From Prevotella communis (GTDB lineage Bacteria; Bacteroidota; Bacteroidia; Bacteroidales; Bacteroidaceae), in contig NZ_CP091792.1 in assembly GCF_022024115.1 (NCBI RefSeq), forward strand, positions 186,001 through 250,000: 64,000 bases of DNA, written 5' to 3'. A model generated the notes under the pieces. The model was given only the letters and a program-made list of their open reading frames with translations. It searched no databases and had not been told where the DNA came from. Below, piece by piece: positions 15,694-24,226 of the stretch (positions are counted from its first letter, which is position 1; the number at the start of each line of letters is the position of its first letter). The translations under genes and the position numbers were made by a program.

Positions 15694-16211
15694 ATGAGAT
15701 TTACATTTTCGGCGAAATTTCGTCAAGACCGCTGTCACGCCCTACTGAAGGATCTGGGCAGTGTAATCGATGACTATCGTTTGCAGAGCGGTTGTAATGT
15801 AAAGGAAATGATGGCAGAACTACACATCAGCCATCCGGTATTAAAAAAGTACTGACGGGCGAACCCGTCCACGTGTACTACGTCTTGGCGGTCCTCCTTT
15901 ATGTCGTGTGTAAAACGCACATGTGGGATCAACTCAGAGACAATCTCTTAGAACACCTCAAAGAAATCATTATCAAATACAGTGAAGAAGCCCCTCCTCC
16001 CTGGGTCTTTCTCCTCTGCCCTAATACCCCCAAAATCGTCACTCGAGTGAAATCATCGATTGAGCTAGCTGAATTCATGAAATCACTCGAGTCAAATCAC
16101 GATTTCAGCTATATAGGTAAAACAGAACCAAAATTTGAGCATTTTTTGGACCTGAAGGTCCTTGTATTTTTTGAGATATCTGGGAATGTAGTTCTCACTG
16201 CTACAATGTAA
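15694..16211 (+). pseudogene. HTH-like protein split by a -1 frameshift at a slippery site
   Basis: Frame 0 gives 53 residues ending NVKEMMAELHISHPVLKKY-stop (TGA 15853-15855). The -1 frame continues smoothly as VLTGEPVHVYYVLAVLLYVV then CKTHMWDQLRDNLLEHLKEI, to a stop at 16211. The junction is the heptamer A AAA AAG at 15843-15849, in the right register, followed 4 bases later by a perfect 6-bp stem with a CGAA loop. This is either programmed -1 frameshifting or a slip mutation in a poly-A run. The last about 30 residues contain a GGACCTGAAGGTCC hairpin and look like non-native coding. No protein family was assigned beyond a helix-turn-helix-like middle. Confidence 0.5.
15843..15869 (+). promoter_or_regulatory. 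Candidate -1 frameshift signal: A6G plus hairpin
   Basis: AAAAAAG at 15843-15849 in X-XXY-YYZ register, spacer TACT, and GACGGG-CGAA-CCCGTC at 15854-15869. This is the layout used by IS3-family and dnaX-type frameshift sites. The spacer is slightly short. Confidence 0.45.
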
Positions 16212-16248
16212 ACAAAAACGAGAAATAACAACGGGATGTTGCATTATT

Positions 16249-17142
16249 ATGCCCCCTACCTCCACTAATATGAGCGAAGATAATAAAGAAATCAAAGGAT
16301 TATTTACTTTGAACGTAAAAGATTTAGCTGGACTCAGTGAGCCATTAAAGCGAGTGATTGATTGCCTCGATAAAGGCATCAGTTCCTTGATGCATCCGTT
16401 TGCTTTCAAAAGGGACGAACGGGCTAAAATGGTGATAGAGCAAGAGCGTTCAAATCAGAATGCAATAATTGCTCTAAAGGAGGCAATGGCTCAGGATATA
16501 ATTAATGTTGCCAGGACTTCCAGAGACCGCAACGAACTCCATAATATCGCTGAAATATATGGAGGTGCTATGGCTGAGCTCCAAGGTCTTGATCCGTCAA
16601 AGTTGCCCGCTAATTTGCCAAGCGACGAGTGGTCAGCTCACTTCTTTGATTGCGCTAAAGACTGTTCTGATGATCAAATTAGGGTTCTGTGGGCAAAGAT
16701 TCTAGCAGGTGAAATAAAAAAGCCGGGTAAGTATTATAAGCGAACGCTGACTTGTTTGAAGCAAATAGAGAAGCATGAGGCTGAGTGGTTTGCAGAATTA
16801 TGTAAGATGTCTATAGAGAATGCTTACGTACCAGATTTTATTTTGGATGACAACAAATTCTTCCGTTTTAATCAGTTTCAGTCATTAGTTGATTGCGGAT
16901 TTGTCAACGGATCAAAAGGTACAATAACGATAGATAAGGACTGCGTCTTAGAGTGTAAATCGTGCGATATAGATTTAAAATTGACTAGTGGTGAAGTCTT
17001 CTTGCATGTATTCACTTTTACGGATACCGGTTTCCAGATATGTCAATTATTAGAATGCAAAACAGACGACACATTTGTACAAGAACTGTTAGAATATCTC
17101 AATAAAAGGGGAGCAGCAAATGCTTGTGTCGTGGGTCAGTAG
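16249..17142 (+). CDS. DUF2806-like protein
   Basis: About 290 residues. The middle has LPSDEWSAHFFDCAKDCSDD and LWAKILAGEIKKPGKYYKRT, matching the DUF2806 core, preceded by a helical region and followed by a beta-rich part. ATG 16270 (MSEDNKE) is an alternative start. The final codons GTGGGTCAGTAG are identical to the REP-like tail at 6263 and 18779, so an element inserted at the 3' end supplies the stop codon. DUF2806 proteins are often listed in accessory and defence-rich regions; no activity is known to me. Confidence 0.7.
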   Translation: MPPTSTNMSEDNKEIKGLFTLNVKDLAGLSEPLKRVIDCLDKGISSLMHPFAFKRDERAKMVIEQERSNQNAIIALKEAMAQDIINVARTSRDRNELHNIAEIYGGAMAELQGLDPSKLPANLPSDEWSAHFFDCAKDCSDDQIRVLWAKILAGEIKKPGKYYKRTLTCLKQIEKHEAEWFAELCKMSIENAYVPDFILDDNKFFRFNQFQSLVDCGFVNGSKGTITIDKDCVLECKSCDIDLKLTSGEVFLHVFTFTDTGFQICQLLECKTDDTFVQELLEYLNKRGAANACVVGQ

Positions 17143-17162
17143 AACCGTCCCCCTGATTCCTG
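17130..17162 (+). repeat. REP-like sequence at the end of the DUF2806 gene
   Basis: GTGGGTCAGTAGAACCGTCC followed by CCCTGATTCC can pair GGGTCAG with CTGATTC. The same unit, with compensating GGGTCGG / CCGACCC, is at 18779-18806. Confidence 0.65.
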
Positions 17163-17287
17163 CTCCAGGGAGCAGGCTAGGAGCAGGCTAAGGCGAAGGT
17201 GAAGCGACGCAAATAGGTTATAGATGTCGAGATTCTCTGCCTTGTGATACGATAATGAAGTAATAGTAGATAGACTTTTCTGTCTTT

Positions 17288-18184
17288 ATGTCTTCAAAGA
17301 AAAATACAAGATTACAAAGAAGGCATCGATATGTTGCATGCACAAATGATTCTACAAATAAATGCTTAACGAAGACGAATAAAAGGTCGTCTGAGACTGG
17401 TAGTGCGATGGAGATGAAGAATGAAATGAATTCAGATATGATGCCGCAGACAATACGGGATGAAAAATCTAAAAACACAGAAGGTGAGGTGAAACCTACG
17501 TTGCCTAAAGAAGACATTCCATCTGTTCCACCAGTTGATAATTCTAAGTCATCAACATGTAGTGTCAGGAGTTATAAGGAAATCTATATCCTGATAGTTA
17601 TACTTACCTCCTTGTTTACGATAGGTGCTTTTTATTTGTTATCTAGAACATTTTATAATGTTTCGGAAAGAATTGTAGAGATACAACAACGAGATTATGT
17701 GAATTTGTCCCACTTATTAAGTGATACCTGTAATACATGTTTCCCAATTGATGAAAAAGGAATCTTGTCTATTGAAGAAATAATAGATAAGCATTATGAG
17801 CGCACAGAATCGTTATTGGAGCTTCAGTATAATAAATTGCAGAATGACTTCAATTTTCTTTCGATGTGGGCTGCGGTTATCACGATTGTATTTTTGGTGT
17901 TTTCTATTTACTCGATATTCAAAACAGACGAAATGCTGTCTCGTGCTAAAGATGAAACCGCAGAGATACATAAAATGTCACTTGAGGCTAAGGTACATAG
18001 TACAACAATCGAATCAGACATCAAATTGGCGGAAGAAAGGATTAAAACACTACAAGGTAGGGCTGAAAAAATTGAAACTCAATTATCGGCAATAGAGACA
18101 AGATTTGATAATATGAACAAATCTTCAGATGGTTCTTTGGATGCCTCAGAAGATTCAAACGACGAAACAGAGAGAGAAAAATGA
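17288..18184 (+). CDS. Membrane protein with C-terminal coiled coil
   Basis: A 298-residue protein of no recognised family. About 95 polar residues are followed by a TM segment (YILIVILTSLFTIGAFYLL), an extracytoplasmic or loop region of about 85 residues with two Cys (DTCNTCFP), a second TM (WAAVITIVFLVFSIYSIF) and a long heptad-rich coiled coil (RAKDETAEIHKMSLEAKV, IKLAEERIKTLQGRAEKIET). Its stop overlaps the next start (ATGA), so it acts with the SinR/Cas2-like protein. The coiled coil could scaffold that partner at the membrane; this is inference. Confidence 0.6.
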   Translation: MSSKKNTRLQRRHRYVACTNDSTNKCLTKTNKRSSETGSAMEMKNEMNSDMMPQTIRDEKSKNTEGEVKPTLPKEDIPSVPPVDNSKSSTCSVRSYKEIYILIVILTSLFTIGAFYLLSRTFYNVSERIVEIQQRDYVNLSHLLSDTCNTCFPIDEKGILSIEEIIDKHYERTESLLELQYNKLQNDFNFLSMWAAVITIVFLVFSIYSIFKTDEMLSRAKDETAEIHKMSLEAKVHSTTIESDIKLAEERIKTLQGRAEKIETQLSAIETRFDNMNKSSDGSLDASEDSNDETEREK

Positions 18185-18456
18185 AGGTTTATTTATTTAC
18201 ATTTGGACTAAGTTTTGGAAGTCGCGAAGAAGCTAAGGCAATCCTCAACAAGTGCTCTTCTGTAAAAGGTTGGAGGACGGATATGATGCGTTCTTTCTAT
18301 CTTAAATCAGAAGAATCAGCCGATACTATAGCAAAGGAGATAAGAGAGCATAAAAAAACAGGTCGTTTCATTGTTGTTGAAATTACCGATAATTCTCAGG
18401 GATGGATACAAAAGGATAGTTGGAAATTTATTAATGACGAAAAAAACAAAAAATAG
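18181..18456 (+). CDS. SinR/Cas2-like ferredoxin-fold protein
   Basis: A 91-residue protein: MKVYLFTFGLS start, MMRSFYLKSEESADTIAKEI, then GRFIVVEITDNSQGWIQKDS and a W-x-F-I ending. The order (first strand, S-W/F-L strand, helix, V-V-x-I strand, W-x-x-x-x-W) fits the SinR-like / Cas2-related family. No CRISPR array or cas1 is nearby. Translationally coupled to the membrane coiled-coil gene. Nuclease activity cannot be judged from this sequence. Confidence 0.5.
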   Translation: MKVYLFTFGLSFGSREEAKAILNKCSSVKGWRTDMMRSFYLKSEESADTIAKEIREHKKTGRFIVVEITDNSQGWIQKDSWKFINDEKNKK

Positions 18457-18629
18457 TCTTTCGTGTAATCCTATCCGTTTCTGTAATGCGGAAATGATAG
18501 TGGAACTTTTCCGTCCGCAGTTAGAACATCAGACATCATACTTCAGCCATTAACCATCTTTAGGATTGTACCATCACCGCAGGTGACACGAACCTGCCCC
18601 TTGTCACCCTTCAGTTAGAACATCCTACA

Positions 18630-18845
18630 GACCTGCAAAAGAAAGAGAAGTCAGAACGTAACGAAATACTTGCCGAAGCTATCCAGTATGGCATTCCCCT
18701 GAGGCAACTCAGTCGCCTGACCGGTATCAGTTACGGAGTGATACAGAGAATAAATAACAAAATGAAGGTTCAGAAAGTGGGTCGGTAGAACCGTCCCCCC
18801 GACCCTGAACCTGTCCCTACATTCTATCTCAGAACCGTCCCCGAC
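18630..18845 (+). pseudogene. Transposase C-terminal remnant plus REP hairpin
   Basis: Reading from 18630: LQKKEKSERNEILAEAIQYG, then IPLRQLSRLTGISYGVIQRI and KVGR-stop at 18788, a clean C-terminus of a REP-associated transposase with no N-terminal part. It is followed by GGGTCGG ... CCGACCC (18781-18806), a perfect 7-bp stem, and ACCGTCCCCGACC. Confidence 0.7.
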
Positions 18846-18877
18846 CAAAAGCGCGAAGTAAAGCAAAGTAAAAGCAA

Positions 18878-21196
18878 ATGAATCCAGTTTATATTGATAT
18901 ACATATCCATACCTCACCTAATCATGAGGAGCCAAATAAGAAGTACGATACTTGTACTTTGCTGGCAGGGGTGGATCGTATGGCGCAGGGTGCTGATGCA
19001 CTAATCTCGCTGACGGACCATAATATGATTAATAAAGCGGCTTATCTTGCTTTGTTGGCTAACGCAGCACCGCAGGTGCACGTGCTTTTGGGCGTGGAGC
19101 TGAACATCAAGAACTACGAGGAGGCACCTTCCTACCATTGCCACATCATCTTCGATTGTGCCACCAACGAGGAGAATATAGATGCCATCAATGGCATACT
19201 TGATGAGTTGTATCCCAAGAAGCGCATCGAGCGTGACGATAAGAACATTCCCGATATTAGCAGGGTTATCAACGCTTTTGATAGTTTCGATTTTCTGTTG
19301 CTACCGCATGGCGGACAGTCACATGCCACTTTCGACCACTCAATCCCGCGAGGTGTAAAGTTCGATACCACGCTGATGCGCAGCATCTACTACAACCAGT
19401 TCGACGGTTTCACTGCCCGCACCAATGCCGGCCTTGAAGAGACCGAGCGCTATTTCAAGCGCCTTGGCATCAATGAGTTTGTGAACCTTGTTACCTGTAG
19501 TGACAACTACGAGCCCCATCGCTATCCCGAGGGAAAAGACCACACGCCTTTCATGCCTACGTGGATGTTTGCCGAGCCCACCTTTGACGGCCTGCGACTA
19601 TCGCTGTCCGAGAAAACCCGCTTCCTCTATTCTGAGCAGAGACCCAGTTCATGGTCTGAATACATCAAAAGCGTACGGTTGAAGGGCGACGGCATAGATA
19701 TAGATATCCAACTCACGCCCGGTCTGAATGTCATCATTGGCGGTTCTTCCAGCGGCAAGACGCTGCTAGTCGATTCCATCTACCGCAAGCTGTGTGAGAA
19801 GAGTTTTGCCGACTCTGAGTACGAGAAGTTCAGGGTGTCCAACATAGAGGTTTACAACCCCTCTTCCACGCAGCCTCATTTTCTGCCTCAGAACTATATC
19901 ATTAAGATTATAGACCCCGATGCAGAGAAAGGCATTGAGAACATTGAGATTATTCGCAACGTGTTCCCTGAGAATGCTGAGCTGAAGCTGAAGGTGGCCG
20001 ATGGTATCACCAAATTGCGCGAGGATATGACCCACTTGATGAACTGCGTGGAGGAGATAGAGAAGCTGGAGGAGCAGCTGCGCAAAATACCTAGCATCGG
20101 GCGACTGATTATCAAGGGCACAATTAAACGCAACATCCTGAGTAGCCTTGTGCCGTCTGCCGATGTCCGTGCCACTATCCATTATGATGAGCGTAGCTAT
20201 AATGAGCATAAGAATATGTTGGACGAAATTCGGCGTTTGTTTGTCGCCAATCCTTTTGCCGCTGAGCACACGGCAGCCATGGACGAGATACTGAATGAAC
20301 TCCACCATCTTTACTCCGTGAGCGAGATAGAATCCTCAGTCTATCAGACCATCAATGCCGCAAAGCGCGACTACGAGGAGATTCTGAGCACTCAGAGCTA
20401 TGAGAACCAGCAGAAAAACCAGAATCAGGAAACCCTGTTGGACAGCATTACTAAATATATAGAGTTACAGCAGCGTTTTCGCGAAATTCTCAACTCCATC
20501 TCCATTTATTCCATTTCGGTGGAGACCAAGGAGATAACTTCTATGGGACACCACTTGTTCCTTCAAAACGACTTCAAGCTCACTAAGGAGAAAGTGCTGG
20601 AAACCTTTAACGAATGTCTGAAGTCGCAGTATGCGATAGCCCACTTCCAAGACATCACGCCCCAGAGCCTTGTGCAGGGTCGCTTCAGCCAGCGAGCTCC
20701 TAAAATATGCTCCTATAACGAGTTTATAGAGAAGGTGGTGGAGAAATTCTCTAAGTTGAACAAGACGCTCTATAGAATTAATACCAAGGATGGCAAGAGT
20801 TTCGATGAACTCAGTGCAGGTTGGAAAACCAGCGTACTTTTGGACTTGGTTCTTGACTACGACAAGGATATGGTTCCCATCATTATTGACCAGCCCGAAG
20901 ACAATCTGGCCAGTGCCTACATCAACGACGGTTTGGTGAAAGCCATCAAGAAGACCAAGACCCGCAAGCAGATAATCCTGGTGTCGCATAACGCCACCAT
21001 CCCCATGCTGGCCGACGCCCAAAACATTGTCTATTGCAAGAACGAGAATGGTTTTATAACCATCCGCTCCTCCTCGTTGGAGGGCAAGATAGACGGGGTG
21101 CCTGTCTTGGACTTGATAGCCAAGATAACTGATGGCGGCAAGACATCTGTTAAGAAGAGAGTAAAGAAGTATAACCTCAAAAAATTTACTGACTGA
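18878..21196 (+). CDS. PHP-domain / SMC-like AAA ATPase (TrlF-like)
   Basis: A 772-residue two-domain protein. The N-terminal PHP phosphoesterase shows DIHIHTSPNH, SLTDHN, LPHGGQSHATF and TCSDNYEPH metal ligands. The C-terminal ATPase has Walker A NVIIGGSSSGKTLLVDS near residue 285, a long coiled-coil insert, and Walker B PIIIDQPEDNLAS with an LVSHNATIPML H-loop. This matches the TrlF-type PHP-AAA family. It overlaps the next small gene by one base and heads a three-gene operon ending in an AIPR gene. PHP domains hydrolyse phosphoesters, so nucleic-acid or nucleotide cleavage gated by ATP is plausible. Composition is more GC-rich than the neighbours, which hints at separate origin. Confidence 0.8.
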   Translation: MNPVYIDIHIHTSPNHEEPNKKYDTCTLLAGVDRMAQGADALISLTDHNMINKAAYLALLANAAPQVHVLLGVELNIKNYEEAPSYHCHIIFDCATNEENIDAINGILDELYPKKRIERDDKNIPDISRVINAFDSFDFLLLPHGGQSHATFDHSIPRGVKFDTTLMRSIYYNQFDGFTARTNAGLEETERYFKRLGINEFVNLVTCSDNYEPHRYPEGKDHTPFMPTWMFAEPTFDGLRLSLSEKTRFLYSEQRPSSWSEYIKSVRLKGDGIDIDIQLTPGLNVIIGGSSSGKTLLVDSIYRKLCEKSFADSEYEKFRVSNIEVYNPSSTQPHFLPQNYIIKIIDPDAEKGIENIEIIRNVFPENAELKLKVADGITKLREDMTHLMNCVEEIEKLEEQLRKIPSIGRLIIKGTIKRNILSSLVPSADVRATIHYDERSYNEHKNMLDEIRRLFVANPFAAEHTAAMDEILNELHHLYSVSEIESSVYQTINAAKRDYEEILSTQSYENQQKNQNQETLLDSITKYIELQQRFREILNSISIYSISVETKEITSMGHHLFLQNDFKLTKEKVLETFNECLKSQYAIAHFQDITPQSLVQGRFSQRAPKICSYNEFIEKVVEKFSKLNKTLYRINTKDGKSFDELSAGWKTSVLLDLVLDYDKDMVPIIIDQPEDNLASAYINDGLVKAIKKTKTRKQIILVSHNATIPMLADAQNIVYCKNENGFITIRSSSLEGKIDGVPVLDLIAKITDGGKTSVKKRVKKYNLKKFTD

Positions 21197-21426
21197 TGAA
21201 GCTGTTTTTTAAGAAAGACGAACACGGTGAGATTATACTCGAAATCCAGAAAGGTACTGTACGCACCGGTTTCGACTATGTGGAGATGCTGCGCCAGTTG
21301 CTGGAGCATAACGAGATAGAAGAACCTGTGTTCGAGAAAATGGACGACGAAGAAATCACCAAGGTAAAAGAGTTGCTTGCCAAAATAAAGAATGCAGTGG
21401 CCGCAGGATTGGCAAAAAAAATATAA
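21196..21426 (+). CDS. Small protein coupling the PHP-ATPase and AIPR genes
   Basis: A 76-residue protein with a beta-hairpin-like start (LFFKKDEHGEIILEIQKG) and an acidic/lysine-rich C-terminal helix. Its ATG overlaps the upstream TGA (TGATG) and the AIPR gene starts 3 bases after it, so all three are likely translated together. No family recognised. Confidence 0.6.
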   Translation: MKLFFKKDEHGEIILEIQKGTVRTGFDYVEMLRQLLEHNEIEEPVFEKMDDEEITKVKELLAKIKNAVAAGLAKKI

Positions 21427-21429
21427 ACG

Positions 21430-23202
21430 ATGAAGAAGGAGATGGAGAATAGAATTGTTAAGAGTTATCTTGATAATTATCTGAGCAATTTTGGTATCGA
21501 GGAAAAGAATGAGACAACTGCATTTGAGCATTTTTCTAACTATTGCATTTTGTCTCATATTAACCCGGATGCGTATGCTTCTGATAAATTCTTTTACCAA
21601 GATGCCCATACGGGAGAGGGTGGCGATAAGGCAATTGACGGTATTATGATTATGGTGAATGACATTGCGGTCACTTCGCTTGAACAATTTAATTCCGTTA
21701 TAGGCACTTCGCGCTCGTTTAGTGTAAAATTTGTCTTTGTTCAAGCAAAAACCAGTTCCTCATTCGAGACTCACGAAGTCCTAAAAATAGGTTCTGGCGT
21801 GAAATCCTTTTTTCAGAAAGAGAAACTGAATGCCAATCCTAAAGTTTTGCGGTACAAGGAAATCTCAGATGCTATATTTGAGAAGAGCATGCGCTTTGCC
21901 TCTAGACCAGAGTGTTATATTTACTATGTAACCATTGGTACGTGGATGGACGATGCCAATGTAAAGGAAGCGATAGAAGATGTTGAGAAACAGCTTCGTG
22001 ACCTTAATTATTTTACGAATCTGAAGTTCTTTCCGATAGATGCTGACCGTATTTCAACCATCTACAGGGAACTTAACAACACCATTTCGCGAGAAATTAT
22101 CATTTCAAAGAATGTAGCATTCCCGGCAGATATTCAAGGAATAAAAGAGGCGTATCTTGGACTTGTCCAGATGAAAGAATATATGAAACTAGTCACCGAC
22201 GAAGACGGAGTACTTCAGGCGGGCCTGTTCTATGAGAATGTGCGTGGATTCTTGGGAGAGAACCCTGTTAATAATGAAATCCGTGAGACTCTTGAACGAG
22301 CAGAATCTATTCAGTTTCCTATTCTGAACAATGGTATCACCATAGTGACAAAGTCACTCCGTCTATCAGGAGAGAAGTTTGCTTTGACGGACTTTCAAAT
22401 AGTCAATGGTTGCCAGACTACCAATGTGCTCTATCAGTGTCGTGATAAGGTATCACCTAATTTGATGATTCCTGTTAAGATTATTAGCACCGACGATAGC
22501 GAACTGATAAATAGGGTTATCCGCTCAACGAACCGTCAGACACAGGTACTTGATGAGGCATTCGAGTCTTTGAAAGAGTTTCATAAGAAATTGCAGCAAT
22601 ATTATGATACCTATACAGGTCCGCACCGTATCTATTATGAGCGTCGAACACATGAGTACGATTCAGAGGGAGGCATTAAGAAGAGTAATATTGTAACTTT
22701 GCCCATACAGCTTTATTCCGTTATGAGCATGTTCTATGGCGAGCCCCATAGCGTACATCGCTATTATGGAGAGTTACTACGGGCTAATGCTAGCAAAGTG
22801 TTCCAAGATGGACATCAACTGAGCCTTTACTATGCTAGCGCCTGGATGCTGCATCAGATAGAGTTCGCAATGCGCCGGAATGAGATAAAAATGGAGTGGA
22901 AAGCCTACCGCTACCACTTGTTGTATCTTATTCAGATTTATATGCGCACGCTAAAGAGGATGAATAAACTTCCATGGCTAAACTCTCATGATATGGATAG
23001 GCTTGCCAAAGCTATTATCCAGGTTGCAAATGACCAGAAAGCCTTAGGTGCATTGTTACGCTATCTAACAGAAATCCTGACAGAGGCAATAAATGAGGCA
23101 CCTGCAGCGTGGTCAAAAGATGGCAATGCCTTGATACGTATCAAAGATTTTACATTTGATATAGAGGCTCGATTGTTAGCAAAGATGAATTCAAACAAAT
23201 AG
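21430..23202 (+). CDS. AIPR-family (abortive infection phage resistance) protein
   Basis: A 590-residue protein with the AIPR hallmark DFQIVNGCQTTNVLYQCRD at about residues 320-340, an N-terminal region with DKAIDGIMIMVND and VKFVFVQAKTSSSFE (a D...Q-x-K nuclease-like strand), and a conserved NRVIRSTNRQTQV segment. AIPR proteins are associated with phage abortive infection. It is the third gene of the PHP-ATPase operon and is followed by repeats and a small gene. Confidence 0.85.
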   Translation: MKKEMENRIVKSYLDNYLSNFGIEEKNETTAFEHFSNYCILSHINPDAYASDKFFYQDAHTGEGGDKAIDGIMIMVNDIAVTSLEQFNSVIGTSRSFSVKFVFVQAKTSSSFETHEVLKIGSGVKSFFQKEKLNANPKVLRYKEISDAIFEKSMRFASRPECYIYYVTIGTWMDDANVKEAIEDVEKQLRDLNYFTNLKFFPIDADRISTIYRELNNTISREIIISKNVAFPADIQGIKEAYLGLVQMKEYMKLVTDEDGVLQAGLFYENVRGFLGENPVNNEIRETLERAESIQFPILNNGITIVTKSLRLSGEKFALTDFQIVNGCQTTNVLYQCRDKVSPNLMIPVKIISTDDSELINRVIRSTNRQTQVLDEAFESLKEFHKKLQQYYDTYTGPHRIYYERRTHEYDSEGGIKKSNIVTLPIQLYSVMSMFYGEPHSVHRYYGELLRANASKVFQDGHQLSLYYASAWMLHQIEFAMRRNEIKMEWKAYRYHLLYLIQIYMRTLKRMNKLPWLNSHDMDRLAKAIIQVANDQKALGALLRYLTEILTEAINEAPAAWSKDGNALIRIKDFTFDIEARLLAKMNSNK

Positions 23203-23319
23203 AATTTGCGGCAAGGAGCCGCAAGGGTTTTACGCACAACCAGCGTTCTTAATGGCGATGTGGAGTTAAAATCTTCCGCATAGTTGAAGAATTGCCAGTT
23301 AGGCCAGATAGTCAAGCTC

Positions 23320-23425
23320 AAATAATTTCTGGTCGCAGACTGTAAGATTTTGAATCAGATTTTTGTAGGATTTCTTCGACGAGCGAAGCGAGTAGAACTC
23401 GATTACTCGCATAGCGCCCCAAGTA
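23320..23425. repeat. Partial structured module with CGACGAGCGAAGCGAG motif
   Basis: CTGGTCGCAGACTGTAAGATTTTGAATCAG is close to 8518-8548, followed by TTCTTCGACGAGCGAAGCG / AGTAGAACTCGAT as at 2587-2617. It lies just after the AIPR gene. Confidence 0.6.
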
Positions 23426-23461
23426 TAATTGACGAAAAGAGTGCTAGCTGCATTTCAAGAA

Positions 23462-23662
23462 ATGATAATGGAGGTTTATCCAAATTTCAATGTGCAAAAG
23501 AATGAAACTCTTGTTGAGGTTAAAGGGCAAGCTCAGCAGAAGATGGTCAAGGACAGTCTTGAGCGTGCCTTCAACGAGTTGCACGCAGGCAAGGTACGTA
23601 AGGATGCCCGTAAGCTCTTCATCTCTCCACAGTCTGGCTCAACAGAACGAGACACCGAATGA
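23462..23662 (+). CDS. Small hypothetical protein after AIPR operon
   Basis: About 66 residues from ATG 23462 (an in-frame TTG at 23429 is possible). A short beta-rich start (NFNVQKNETLVEVKG) is followed by an amphipathic helix (KDSLERAFNELHAGKV) and a Ser/Pro tail. Coding is plausible from composition. Not recognised. Confidence 0.4.
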   Translation: MIMEVYPNFNVQKNETLVEVKGQAQQKMVKDSLERAFNELHAGKVRKDARKLFISPQSGSTERDTE

Positions 23663-23767
23663 GTAGCAGCGACCTCCCTCACGCTTTAGCGCGAGGCTAT
23701 CCGTTCCATCCGTACCATCAGTGTTCACCTTCAGCCTTCAGCCATCATACATCAGACATAATCGAGC

Positions 23768-24226
23768 ATGAGTGAGATTAGTGACGCAATACAATCTAAA
23801 TGCCTCGCCTTTGGCGACCGCATAATCAAACTGAATGATTACCTTCTCAAAGAGGCTGCAAATGCCAAGCCTACTTACAAGCTAGTTAAAGGCAAACGGG
23901 TGTATGAGAAGACTGTTCCAGTCTATTTACAGTCGATATCAGCCCTATGCAATCAACTGTTGAGAGCTGGCACCTCAATCGGTGCAAACAACGCTGAAGC
24001 ATGTAATGCTATTAGTAAAGCGGACTTCAAATCTAAAAGTTTCATTGCGCTAAAAGAAGCAAGGGAATCTTTATACTGGATAGACTTGCTACATCGTAAC
24101 GATTATCTGGACGATAAACAATACAAAAGCATATACAACGATGCTGAAGAACTTGTTAAGATACTAGTTACAAGGTGTAAGAAATTAAATCAAGAAACAT
24201 TAAATAAAGAAGATGAAGAAGAGTAG
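23768..24226 (+). CDS. Four-helix bundle protein (S23/Avd-like), copy 2
   Basis: 152 residues, nearly the same protein as the gene at 8717, with substitutions at about three positions. The first about 290 bases differ at many synonymous sites, while the last 100 coding bases and the following 70 bases are almost identical. This mosaic indicates old duplication with strong protein-level constraint plus a recent gene-conversion tract at the 3' end. It carries the embedded CTCGCCTTTGGCGA hairpin. Confidence 0.75.
   Translation: MSEISDAIQSKCLAFGDRIIKLNDYLLKEAANAKPTYKLVKGKRVYEKTVPVYLQSISALCNQLLRAGTSIGANNAEACNAISKADFKSKSFIALKEARESLYWIDLLHRNDYLDDKQYKSIYNDAEELVKILVTRCKKLNQETLNKEDEEE

Noticed and set aside
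8717..24226. Diversity-generating retroelement, suggested by Avd-like four-helix bundle proteins
   Set aside because: No reverse transcriptase, template repeat or variable repeat with adenine-specific changes was seen in the window.
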